A DNA stretch of 27,919 nucleotides from Anaerocolumna jejuensis DSM 15929. Its GTDB lineage: Bacteria > Bacillota > Clostridia > Lachnospirales > Lachnospiraceae. A program made the position numbers and the translations under genes. The stretch is taken from NCBI RefSeq assembly GCF_900142215.1, contig NZ_FRAC01000047.1, positions 1-27,919 on the forward strand, written 5' to 3'. The notes beneath the pieces are model-generated. The model saw only the letters and a program-made list of their open reading frames with translations. It ran no database searches and was not told the origin of the DNA. Below, one piece after another: positions 7,757 through 14,680 of the stretch. Position 1 is the stretch's first letter; each line of letters opens with the position of its first letter.

Positions 7757-8741
7757 GATTGTCCTCATTCCTGCGCACACCCTTCGTGCGTCTTCCTTCT
7801 GCGGCAGTTCCCCTCCGCCTGTATTTTGCTCTTCCATGCCTGGCCATGCCATCCATCTGCTCATCCCCCACTCCCCTGTTGGTAACCAGGGAAAGTACTA
7901 TGATAATAGCAAATATTATGATGGACACCGCAGAGGACAGGCCGTAGTTATTGGAAACAAATGCATTTTTGTATGCATAGGTAATAATTGTCTGAATGGT
8001 CGCCCCGGTATAAGCACCCTTTTGCATGGTAAGCAGATAAAAGATATCAAACTGCTTGAAGGTGGTAAAGGTCGTCATAATAACAGCCGGTGCCATTATC
8101 GGTTTAATGAAAGGAACGGTAATGCTGATATTTTGCTGCAAGAATCCCGCGCCATCCAGCTTGGCACTTTCATAATAGCATTTGTCTATGCTTTGCAGGG
8201 CACCGTCAAACATCATAATCATAAAGGGCAGTGCCATCCACAGGTTTAAAACCATACAGGAAAGAAAGGCAGGAATATTCTCTGAAAGAAAATTTACCTT
8301 GGGCAGTCCAATTATACCTGCAAATTTGTTTATCAGGCCGAATTCCGTATTATACATACCTACCCGCCATAGCAGGATGGATACATATGCCGGCATGGCC
8401 CAGGGAAACATCAGCAGAGTCTTATAGAGCCTTCTGGCTTTTAACCCCGGTGCATTGAGCCCCAGTGCAATAAAATAAGCCATTACCGTCTGCAGCACCA
8501 TATTAACCGCTGTCCAGACAAGTGTAACCAGAAGAGCTTTCAGAAAGCCCGAATCCACTTTAAACAATGCCCTTCTGAAATTTTCCAAGCCAATGACCTT
8601 ATAATCCAGCCAATGAAACAAATTCATATTGGTCAGTGATATATAACCGGTATAAAGGATGGGAAATACTATTATGATGCCAATCAGAACCAGTGCCGGG
8701 AATGAATACAGCCACGGCTGATACTTCTTTTTTCCTTTCAT
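7743..8741 (-). CDS. ABC sugar transporter permease, MalF type
   Basis: Partner permease of the MalG-type protein, 332 residues. Hydrophobic segments begin with WLYSFPALVLIGIIIVFPILYTGYI; the EAA loop reads YYESAKLDGAGFLQQNISITVPFIKP. ATG 8741 follows AAGGAAAGGAATGTAGC. The last 40 or so residues are Arg/Gly/Lys-rich (MARHGRAKYRRRGTAAEGRR) and hydrophilic, longer than a typical MalF end; this tail overlaps the downstream permease start, so it may simply reflect coupling. It is 47 bp after the solute-binding protein gene, with a weak AGCAG/CTGCT hairpin in that gap. No nucleotide-binding subunit is in the locus, so a shared MsmK/UgpC-type ATPase encoded elsewhere is presumably used. Confidence 0.9.
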   Translation of the reverse strand: MKGKKKYQPWLYSFPALVLIGIIIVFPILYTGYISLTNMNLFHWLDYKVIGLENFRRALFKVDSGFLKALLVTLVWTAVNMVLQTVMAYFIALGLNAPGLKARRLYKTLLMFPWAMPAYVSILLWRVGMYNTEFGLINKFAGIIGLPKVNFLSENIPAFLSCMVLNLWMALPFMIMMFDGALQSIDKCYYESAKLDGAGFLQQNISITVPFIKPIMAPAVIMTTFTTFKQFDIFYLLTMQKGAYTGATIQTIITYAYKNAFVSNNYGLSSAVSIIIFAIIIVLSLVTNRGVGDEQMDGMARHGRAKYRRRGTAAEGRRTKGVRRNEDNHEKA

Positions 8742-8788
8742 GCTACATTCCTTTCCTTCCTTAGCAGTAAACCTTTATTTCTGCTGCC

Positions 8789-10105
8789 CTACTGCATATC
8801 AGCAATGGCAGTCAGTGCTTCCTTCTGATATTTTTCCGCAGCCTTATTAAGGTCTTCTCCCGATTTATTCACAGCTGCCAGAAGAGATTCCGTAGGTGCC
8901 CACATAACAGACAGCTCCGGAACATTCGGCATGGGCTGTGCCGTATCTGCTGTTTCCTTCATGGCTACTATCATTTCATTGGCAGCAACCTCAGGATCAT
9001 CATATGACTTTGTATTGGCCGGTGCACAACTTGATTTCTTCGCAAGCATCGTTCCTGTCTCTTTACCGGCTAAAGCCTTTAACACTTCACTGATTGCTTC
9101 CTTTTTTGCTTCTGCGGCATATTTCAGAACACATACTCCCTGTACTCCCGCATAGGGTGCCAGTCTGCTGCCATGTGGCAGAACAAAGTCGGACAGAGAC
9201 TTATAGCCCAGATTTATCCCTGCTTCCTTAATTCCTGATATCAGCCAGGGTCCTCCTATTATGGCTGCTGCTTTTCCACCATTAAACAAAGTATTTACCG
9301 TATTGTAATCACCATCTGCCTCAAGGTCTGCAAACTTCTTATTATAAGCGATGGCATCCTTAGTGAATGTATTGTTTAAGCCCGGAGTACCGTCAGAGTT
9401 TAAGATATAGCCTCCGAAACCGTTAATAAACGGTGAAACATTATAGGCCGTGGAATGCTGGTTGACAAGGGCATAGGTACCTGCTGCTGTATCGGTATTT
9501 TTCTTCATATACTGATATAATTCTTCTGTGGTATTCGGAACCTCTCCCTTCCATAAATCCTTATTATAAAGGAACAGCAAGGTTTCAAAATATACCGGAA
9601 GCTGATACTTCTTCTCCTTATAGGTGCCTGCCTCGACCGTCATAGGCAATAAATCCGCCATAGCTTCCTCTCCGATCAGGTCCGTTACTGGAGCCAGTAT
9701 TCCCATCTCCGCAAACATTCCCACGGAATCATTAGCATAAAAATACATATCCGGACCATTTGCGGCATCGTTGCCATATAGCTTGATCTGGTCCGTAAGT
9801 CCGGCCTTTTTCTCAAAGGTAACGGTAATCTTACTGTCCTTTAAGCTTTCATTGAGACTTGTCTGAATGCTATTTATAATAGCCTCATCTCCGTCATGCC
9901 AGATTTTTATCTCTACCGGCTCTTTTTCCCCATTGGCTGTCTTATCCTCCTGGGCTGTTTTATCCCCCTGGTCTGTCTTATCCGCCTCAGTTGTGATATC
10001 TGCTGCATCCGGTTCCTTCTCAGAACTGACAGTGCTGTTCTTACTGCAGCCTGCTATACTTACCACAAGCAAACCGCACAGAATAACTTTAACAAATCGT
10101 TTCAT
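8789..10105 (-). CDS. Sugar-binding lipoprotein of the ABC importer, MalE type
   Basis: Extracellular solute-binding protein (family 1) for maltose/maltodextrin-like sugars, 438 residues from ATG 10105, which follows AAGGAGGATAATAGT. Residues 1-20 are a lipoprotein signal with lipobox IAGC (Cys20). An acidic linker with three DKT repeats (DKTDQGDKTAQEDKT) separates the lipid anchor from the binding domain, which begins near EIKIWHDGDE. The GPDMYFYANDSVGMFAEMGILAPV segment and GGKAAAIIGGPWLISGIKEAGI are family hallmarks. First gene of the operon solute-binding protein - permease - permease - GH13. Its promoter carries a LacI-type operator core in the spacer, so repression by the divergent regulator is expected. 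Sugar identity is inferred from context. Confidence 0.9.
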   Translation of the reverse strand: MKRFVKVILCGLLVVSIAGCSKNSTVSSEKEPDAADITTEADKTDQGDKTAQEDKTANGEKEPVEIKIWHDGDEAIINSIQTSLNESLKDSKITVTFEKKAGLTDQIKLYGNDAANGPDMYFYANDSVGMFAEMGILAPVTDLIGEEAMADLLPMTVEAGTYKEKKYQLPVYFETLLFLYNKDLWKGEVPNTTEELYQYMKKNTDTAAGTYALVNQHSTAYNVSPFINGFGGYILNSDGTPGLNNTFTKDAIAYNKKFADLEADGDYNTVNTLFNGGKAAAIIGGPWLISGIKEAGINLGYKSLSDFVLPHGSRLAPYAGVQGVCVLKYAAEAKKEAISEVLKALAGKETGTMLAKKSSCAPANTKSYDDPEVAANEMIVAMKETADTAQPMPNVPELSVMWAPTESLLAAVNKSGEDLNKAAEKYQKEALTAIADMQ

Positions 10106-10128
10106 ACTATTATCCTCCTTTACATTTA

Positions 10129-10142
10129 GGAAATCGTTTTCC
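10129..10142. promoter_or_regulatory. LacI/CcpA-type operator in the leader of the sugar operon
   Basis: GGAAATCGTTTTCC is a near-perfect 14-bp palindrome around a central CG (only the T/T pair flanking CG breaks symmetry). It contains the AAnCGnTT core bound by LacI-family proteins. It lies about 45 bp downstream of the predicted start of transcription of the sugar operon and 24 bp before the start codon, so it could block elongation, or be a catabolite response element for CcpA. Confidence 0.65.
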
Positions 10143-10187
10143 AACACCCTTTTCCAAAACAATCAATTTCTATGTTTGTTTCTGTTA

Positions 10188-10216
10188 TTTTTACCATATA
10201 AACGGTTCATAGTCAA
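10188..10216 (-). promoter_or_regulatory. Promoter of the sugar operon with an operator inside the spacer
   Basis: On the minus strand TTGACT (10216-10211) is followed after 17 bp by TAAAAA (10193-10188). The spacer contains ATGAACCGTTTATA (10211-10198), with the AAnCGnTT operator core. A regulator bound there would exclude RNA polymerase. The -35 is good; the -10 matches consensus poorly at two positions. Confidence 0.6.
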
Positions 10217-10236
10217 TTATACTTTAGTAAAAATAG

Positions 10237-10265
10237 TTGACTTTGTAAGGAAACCGCTATACTAT
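10237..10265 (+). promoter_or_regulatory. Promoter of the LacI-family gene with an operator-like half site in the spacer
   Basis: TTGACT (10237-10242), 17-bp spacer, then TACTAT (10260-10265). The spacer contains GGAAACCGCTATA from 10249, whose left half matches the GGAAAnCG of the palindrome at 10129. This suggests autoregulation. Confidence 0.65.
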
Positions 10266-10300
10266 AATAAAAAAACTGTATGTATTTAAGGAGGAAAAAC

Positions 10301-11296
10301 ATGCCTATAACCATTGGTGATGTTGCCAGAGAGGCCGGAGTATCTACTTCCACGGTTTCCAAGGTGCTGAATAACTGGAAGACCATATCCCCGGCAACAG
10401 CGGAGCGGGTGCAGGAGACTATCCGTAAGTTAAACTATACGCCCAATTCCCGAGCTGTCAGCTTTGCCCGACAGACTACACAGAATATCGTATACCTGAC
10501 CTCTCTAAGCAAGGATGAGGCTTATCATAACCCTCATATGTTCGATATCATGTGCGGCGTTAATAAAGTGTTATCAGAAAGCAACTATTCCCTTACCCTT
10601 GTGGATACCTCCACAGATACGGATAAGGGTGAATCCGTGGCTAAGGTTATGTCTAAGAAATGTGCGGATGGAATGATTATCCACGGTTCTGCTATTAACA
10701 AGGAAATAGCGGACCTGATTACCAAACAGCAATTTCCCCACATTTTAATCGGCCATCCCGGCTTTGATACCCAGTTATGCTGGGTCGATACCAACCATGC
10801 CCTGGCCGGGCAGACAGCTGCCGAATATTTAATTTCCTGCGGATACGGCGATATTGCATTTATCGGAGGCAGGCAGACCGATTATATTTCCACACAACGG
10901 CTGAAGGGCTTCCTTGGAACCATGCATCAGTACGGTTATCTGGTTGCTGCAGATAAAATCTGCTACACAGATTCCGGCATTGAGGAAAGCTGTCAGGCAG
11001 CCCTTGCTCTCCTGCAATCTAATAAGCCTCCCAGGGCTATTGTCTGCGAGAATAACACCATTGCCCTGGGAACCGTTAAGGCCATAGAGAAATTAAGCCT
11101 TAAAGTACCGGAAGAAATCGCATTTCTGACCTTTGATTTATACCCCTATACCAAAATCCTTGACCCCAAACCTGTGGTAATAGACATCAATGTATATGAC
11201 ATGGGTATTCAAGCCGGTAATATGCTGCTTCGAAAGCTGGAAAATCCTTCTCTTCAGATACAGACCTATACGACCCTGCCGGTTATATGTGCTTAA
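10301..11296 (+). CDS. LacI-family transcriptional regulator of the sugar operon
   Basis: DNA-binding repressor or activator of 331 residues. ATG 10301 follows AAGGAGGAAAAAC; an upstream ATG at 10280 precedes the ribosome binding site and is discarded. The N-terminus, ITIGDVAREAGVSTSTVSKVLN (about 3-24), is the LacI helix-turn-helix, continuing to the hinge region YTPNSRAVSFAR. The rest is a periplasmic-binding-protein-like effector domain (for example DGMIIHGSAIN, YGDIAFIGGRQTDY, RLKGFLG). Divergent from the transporter/GH13 operon, with operator-like sites in both promoters, so it very likely senses an alpha-glucan-derived sugar and controls both. Whether it represses or activates is not visible in sequence. 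Confidence 0.92.
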   Translation: MPITIGDVAREAGVSTSTVSKVLNNWKTISPATAERVQETIRKLNYTPNSRAVSFARQTTQNIVYLTSLSKDEAYHNPHMFDIMCGVNKVLSESNYSLTLVDTSTDTDKGESVAKVMSKKCADGMIIHGSAINKEIADLITKQQFPHILIGHPGFDTQLCWVDTNHALAGQTAAEYLISCGYGDIAFIGGRQTDYISTQRLKGFLGTMHQYGYLVAADKICYTDSGIEESCQAALALLQSNKPPRAIVCENNTIALGTVKAIEKLSLKVPEEIAFLTFDLYPYTKILDPKPVVIDINVYDMGIQAGNMLLRKLENPSLQIQTYTTLPVICA

Positions 11297-11324
11297 GGTA
11301 CTATTCCTATACTATCACGCAAAG

Positions 11325-11361
11325 ACTGCCGGGCAGATTTATGTTATATCAGCTCGGCAGT
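11325..11361 (+). terminator. Probable terminator of the LacI-family gene
   Basis: ACTGCCGGGC (11325-11334) pairs with GCTCGGCAGT (11352-11361) with one G-U, around a 17-nt loop, followed by TCCATTTAATTATTTC. Stem is good, U-run is poor. Confidence 0.5.
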
Positions 11362-11528
11362 TCCATTTAATTATTTCAAACCCAATTTGTTTTATAAACA
11401 GATTCCTAACACTTTGCATTTACTTTACTAGTAATACTTATAATATTATTTATTTCCTTATGAATTTATCACTTTTGAATTCTTTTACAGTTAAGCGCAT
11501 TTAAAGTAAGCTGACCTAGAACGGGAAC

Positions 11529-11557
11529 AAAAAAAAGCCCTGAAATACAAGGCTTTT
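11529..11557 (-). terminator. Terminator of the seven-gene tRNA operon
   Basis: On the minus strand AAAAGCC (11557-11551) pairs with GGCTTTT (11539-11533) and runs into a continuous T tract (11536-11529). It lies 11 bp after the last tRNA gene (Leu). Confidence 0.85.
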
Positions 11558-11567
11558 AAATAATGAC

Positions 11568-11647
11568 TGCGGATGACAGGACTTGAACCTGCACGGTATC
11601 CCACTAGATCCTAAGTCTAGCGCGTCTGCCAATTCCGCCACATCCGC
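11568..11647 (-). tRNA. tRNA-Leu (anticodon TAG)
   Basis: Acceptor GCGGATG pairs with CATCCGC, discriminator A. Anticodon stem CTAGA/TCTAG encloses loop CTTAGGA. The extended variable arm fits a class II tRNA. No encoded CCA. Last gene of the operon. Confidence 0.93.
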
Positions 11648-11665
11648 TTAATTTCTATTACAAAA

Positions 11666-11738
11666 TGAGACATCCGGGATTCGAACCCGGGACACCTTGA
11701 TTAAAAGTCAAGTGCTCTACCAACTGAGCTAATATCCC
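11666..11738 (-). tRNA. tRNA-Lys (anticodon TTT)
   Basis: 73 nt. Acceptor GGGATAT/ATGTCTC with two G-U pairs, anticodon loop CTTTTAA, T arm CCGGGTTCGAATCCCGG, discriminator A. No encoded CCA. Confidence 0.93.
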
Positions 11739-11793
11739 AACTATTTTTACACCGCCTGCGGCAGGTGCCCTCATTTCAGCTGTCATAGGCTGA

Positions 11794-11865
11794 CTGGGCT
11801 GGCTGGATTTGAACCAGCGAATGCAGGAGTCAAAGTCCTGTGCCTTACCGCTTGGCGACAGCCCA
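11794..11865 (-). tRNA. tRNA-Gln (anticodon TTG)
   Basis: Acceptor TGGGCTG/CAGCCCA, anticodon stem CAGGA/TCCTG with loop CTTTGAC, discriminator G as usual for Gln. No encoded CCA. Confidence 0.93.
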
Positions 11866-11881
11866 ATGGTACTATTACCAA

Positions 11882-11956
11882 GGTGGATAAAGGGATTCGA
11901 ACCCTTGGCCTCCAGAGCCACAATCTGGCGCGCTAACCAACTGCGCTATACCCACC
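11882..11956 (-). tRNA. tRNA-His (anticodon GTG)
   Basis: Counted with the extra G-1, which pairs with discriminator C73 as required for histidyl-tRNA synthetase recognition. Anticodon stem CCAGA/TCTGG, loop TTGTGGC. No encoded CCA. Confidence 0.93.
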
Positions 11957-12044
11957 ACAAACAATAACACCTTATCTTATCCATATTGTAAACACAGCAT
12001 GGCTGTCTTATCCCACTGCTGGTATATGCCTAGACAAGATAAAA

Positions 12045-12118
12045 CGTGCCAGAAGGGATTCGAACCCCCGACACATGGCTTAGAAGGCCATTGCTCTATC
12101 CAACTGAGCTACTAGCAC
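12045..12118 (-). tRNA. tRNA-Arg (anticodon TCT)
   Basis: Acceptor GTGCTAG/CTGGCAC, anticodon stem ATGGC/GCCAT with loop CTTCTAA, discriminator G. No encoded CCA. Confidence 0.93.
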
Positions 12119-12144
12119 ACATAAGATGTACAACTTGTACATCA

Positions 12145-12215
12145 AGCGGGTGATGGGAATCGAACCCACGTATCTAGCTTGGAAGGCTAGTGTTCTACCA
12201 TTGAACTACACCCGC
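12145..12215 (-). tRNA. tRNA-Gly (anticodon TCC)
   Basis: 71 nt. Acceptor GCGGGTG/CACCCGC, anticodon stem CTAGC/GCTAG with loop CTTCCAA, discriminator T. No encoded CCA. Confidence 0.93.
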
Positions 12216-12249
12216 ATATTAAATTTTATCATCAGTCACACTAACAAAG

Positions 12250-12324
12250 TCGGGGTGACAGGATTCGAACCTGCGACCTCTTGATCCCAAATCAAGCACG
12301 CTAGCCAAGCTGCGCCACACCCCG
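12250..12324 (-). tRNA. tRNA-Pro (anticodon TGG), first gene of the operon
   Basis: Acceptor CGGGGTG/CACCCCG, anticodon stem CTTGA/TCAAG with loop TTTGGGA, discriminator A. No encoded CCA. Its 5' half together with the promoter through the -10 box has a decayed copy at 16429-16512, see the finding on the island. Confidence 0.93.
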
Positions 12325-12364
12325 TCAGCGCCTTATTTCTTGTGGCTTTCGTGACGCAAGAATC

Positions 12365-12393
12365 ATTATATAGGATGAGGGCTTCTTTGTCAA
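12365..12393 (-). promoter_or_regulatory. Consensus promoter of the Pro-Gly-Arg-His-Gln-Lys-Leu tRNA operon
   Basis: On the minus strand TTGACA (12393-12388), exactly 17 bp, TATAAT (12370-12365): a perfect housekeeping sigma-A promoter, about 35 bp before tRNA-Pro. Fits constitutive stable-RNA expression. Confidence 0.9.
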
Positions 12394-12805
12394 CGAATTT
12401 TTTAAGTTTTTTTATTAATTTATTCAATTCGGTAGTAAAAAGTAGGAATTTTGTTGAATAATCCCTATTTTAAGACTGAGAACTCTAAAAGGCTAGGACT
12501 TCATTTACATTCAATAAAAAAATTACTTAGAACTAAGGAAGTAATTAGTGCTATAAAGTACGGTCTAATACATATAAAACTAAAATATATGAAGGACATT
12601 ATAAGAAATGTCCTATTTCTATTGCATATAAGTAAGGACGCGCTGCGTCCTTACTATAAAAAGTTAGTTTTGCAACACGCCCATTTTTACCTATATGCTT
12701 GAATCACCTAGTGTTATTCTCCAAAAATCACCCCTGCTAATTGTCTTCTTTGTTATAGCATCATATTACAAATCCTTCCATCGTCTCTTATCTCTTGTTT
12801 CCACT
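12394..12805. other. Gene-poor, hairpin-rich stretch downstream of chemoreceptor 1
   Basis: I see no convincing gene in these 412 bp. Three stems stand out: 12521-12528/12539-12546 (a minus-strand terminator, listed separately), AGGACATT/AATGTCCT near 12594-12615, and a perfect 11-bp stem AGTAAGGACGC (12631-12641) with GCGTCCTTACT (12645-12655), loop GCT. A plus-strand 83-codon frame from TTG 12451 runs through them but resembles no protein I know. Confidence 0.45.
12515..12546 (-). terminator. Likely terminator of chemoreceptor 1 transcript
   Basis: On the minus strand AATTACTT (12546-12539) pairs with AAGTAATT (12528-12521), followed by a run of Ts (12522-12516). It is about 260 bp after the chemoreceptor stop, so the mRNA would have a long 3' end. 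Confidence 0.6.
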
Positions 12806-14476
12806 TTACTGCATTTTAAATTTTCCAATTTCAGCTCTTAATGATTGTGCCTGAGCTGCAAGCTCCTCACTTGATGCGGAGCTTTCTTCTGCCGTTGCTG
12901 CATTTGTCTGTACAACAGCTGACACCTGCGTAATGCCTTCATTGATTTGTTCAATGGTTGCCGCTTGTTCTGATGATGCCATTTCAATATCTCGAATCGC
13001 ATTACTTACTAAATGCGACTGCTGTGCTACATCATTTAATATAAGAAGAGTTTCAGCTGCAAGTCTTTCACCCTCTGCTACAGTATCTACAGATTTTTGA
13101 ATCAACTCTGACGTTTGCTTCGCCGCATCTGCCGACTGTTTTGCCAGATCTCTTACTTCTGAAGCCACTACTGCAAATCCTTTTCCTGCATCTCCTGCGC
13201 GAGCTGCTTCAATTGCTGCATTTAGAGAAAGTAAATTCGTTTGTGCAGCAATCTCTTCAATCATTTTTGTAATATCGTAAATTTTACCAGAAGCCTTACT
13301 GATTTCATCCATTGCACTATTTAGACTTTGCATATGTGCATTTCCATTATGTATTCCTTCTTCTGATTGTGATACATACTCTGCAGCTTTTCTTACATTG
13401 TGGGCATTTTGTTCTGCTTGTTCTGCTACATTTTCAATAGAAGCGTTTATTTCCTCCACTGTAGCCGCTTGCTCTGCCGCTCCAGACGCTAATAATTGTG
13501 CTGCATCTGCTATTTGTCCTGCTCCAGCATTCACCTGCTCTGACGCCACACTAATAGCATTTAACGTTTCGCTCAAATCCTTTTCGATTTTTATTAATGC
13601 CAAACCAAGGACATCTTCTTTGGAACGAAGTGGAACCTGTTGTGTAAAATCACCGGAACTAATAAGTTCTGCTACTCTTACCTGCTTTTGTATTCCTTCC
13701 ACCATTTCAGTAAAGGCCACTGCAAGCTGCCCTGTTTCATCCTTTGAATCAATACCAACTAATTTAATATCTACTCGTCCATTAGAAATTTCTTTTGCAG
13801 CTGCAACTACTTGTTCGATTGGCTTACTTATTATACGAGAAAGTTTCAATCCTAACAGTATTGCGGCAAGTGCACCAAATATTGAGATAATAATCAGTAT
13901 AATTGTCAACGCAAATGCTGTAGATCCATTGGAATCACTTGTCTGTTTTGCAGATTCCATCCTTTTATCCAAGATCTTATCATAATTATCAAATATTTTC
14001 TGTACAATACCTGATGCTTTATCAAGTAAAGCTGTCACTCCTTCACTATTGCCGGAAGCTGCTTTATCAAAACATTCTTGTATGATGGGATCATAACTTT
14101 CTTCAAACAGATTGTTTGCTTCTACTAACAGCTCAAGGGTATCAGGATTTGTAATTGATTTTTTATATTCTTCCGAGTCAGCCAGGAAAATCTCTTTCTC
14201 GTTTAAATAATTTTGCTTTAACTTTTCAATCACTTCTAAATCTCCTGCATTAATTGCTGCATCTCTGGTGTCTATACGTATCTTATATAAATTCATTACT
14301 GCATTTGATAGATTTTTAACAGGTGCCATTTGATTTTCATACAAATAGGTATCCATATTATTAATCTTTATCATTCCATATATACCCATTGCACCAATGA
14401 TGAGCGCTATGATTACCATAGCAAAAAAACCAGTTAATAGCTTACGTGCAATACTAAAATCTTTAAAATCCTTCAT
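12806..14476 (-). CDS. Methyl-accepting chemotaxis protein with four-helix-bundle sensor domain
   Basis: Transmembrane chemoreceptor of 556 residues. TM1 is about 12-34, then an extracellular helical domain (35-186) resembling the 4HB_MCP sensor (LYENQMAPVKNLSNAVMNLY), TM2 about 187-210, a HAMP domain starting KLSRIISKPIEQV, and a methyl-accepting/signalling domain whose hairpin tip reads IAAQTNLLSLNAAIEAARAG, the CheW/CheA contact. ATG 14476 follows AATAGGAGGAGTTTC. Ligand unknown. The leader contains a long perfect inverted repeat just upstream of the ribosome binding site, and I see no good sigma-A promoter on this strand between 14477 and 14680. It sits with a tyrosine recombinase in an AT-rich island, suggesting acquisition by transfer and possibly switch-controlled expression. 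Confidence 0.93.
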   Translation of the reverse strand: MKDFKDFSIARKLLTGFFAMVIIALIIGAMGIYGMIKINNMDTYLYENQMAPVKNLSNAVMNLYKIRIDTRDAAINAGDLEVIEKLKQNYLNEKEIFLADSEEYKKSITNPDTLELLVEANNLFEESYDPIIQECFDKAASGNSEGVTALLDKASGIVQKIFDNYDKILDKRMESAKQTSDSNGSTAFALTIILIIISIFGALAAILLGLKLSRIISKPIEQVVAAAKEISNGRVDIKLVGIDSKDETGQLAVAFTEMVEGIQKQVRVAELISSGDFTQQVPLRSKEDVLGLALIKIEKDLSETLNAISVASEQVNAGAGQIADAAQLLASGAAEQAATVEEINASIENVAEQAEQNAHNVRKAAEYVSQSEEGIHNGNAHMQSLNSAMDEISKASGKIYDITKMIEEIAAQTNLLSLNAAIEAARAGDAGKGFAVVASEVRDLAKQSADAAKQTSELIQKSVDTVAEGERLAAETLLILNDVAQQSHLVSNAIRDIEMASSEQAATIEQINEGITQVSAVVQTNAATAEESSASSEELAAQAQSLRAEIGKFKMQ

Positions 14477-14498
14477 GAAACTCCTCCTATTATTTTAA

Positions 14499-14555
14499 TA
14501 TTTAAATGGGATGTTAAATTTCGTACTAATTAGAAGCAGCCATCCCATTTAAATA
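14499..14555 (-). promoter_or_regulatory. Long hairpin in the leader of chemoreceptor 1
   Basis: TATTTAAATGGGATG (14499-14513) is the exact reverse complement of CATCCCATTTAAATA (14541-14555): 15 bp perfect, 27-nt loop. In the mRNA the stem ends about 22 nt before the start codon, next to AGGAGGAG. It could influence translation or be a protein-binding dyad. There is no U-run, so it is not an obvious terminator. Confidence 0.6.
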
Positions 14556-14636
14556 CTGGAAGTAGTTAAATTTGGACTTTTCTATTTTATTCCAGACAAA
14601 ATTGTGGAATAATAATCCTGTCGACTATTTTATATT

Positions 14637-14661
14637 GACGCAGTATAATTCATACTGTGTC
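14637..14661. repeat. Left 25-bp dyad-symmetric repeat flanking the recombinase gene
   Basis: GACGCAGTAT (14637-14646) plus AATTC plus ATACTGTGTC (14652-14661). It is internally near-palindromic and is the exact reverse complement (25 of 25) of the sequence at 16059-16083. A T6 run follows on the plus strand. It lies 19 bp beyond the recombinase stop. Confidence 0.8.
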
Positions 14662-14680
14662 TTTTTTGCGAAAAGGTTGA

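Noticed and set aside
11658..11921. 87-codon minus-strand frame over tRNA genes
   Set aside because: It translates tRNA-Lys, tRNA-Gln and tRNA-His sequence (peptides like FNQGVPGSNPGC are the usual tRNA artefact). The same applies to frames at 12236-12427, 27150-27347 and 27424-27663.
12451..12702. 83-codon plus-strand frame starting at TTG, with AGGA upstream
   Set aside because: It runs through a minus-strand terminator and two perfect hairpins, and its product resembles nothing I know. Not strong enough to call.
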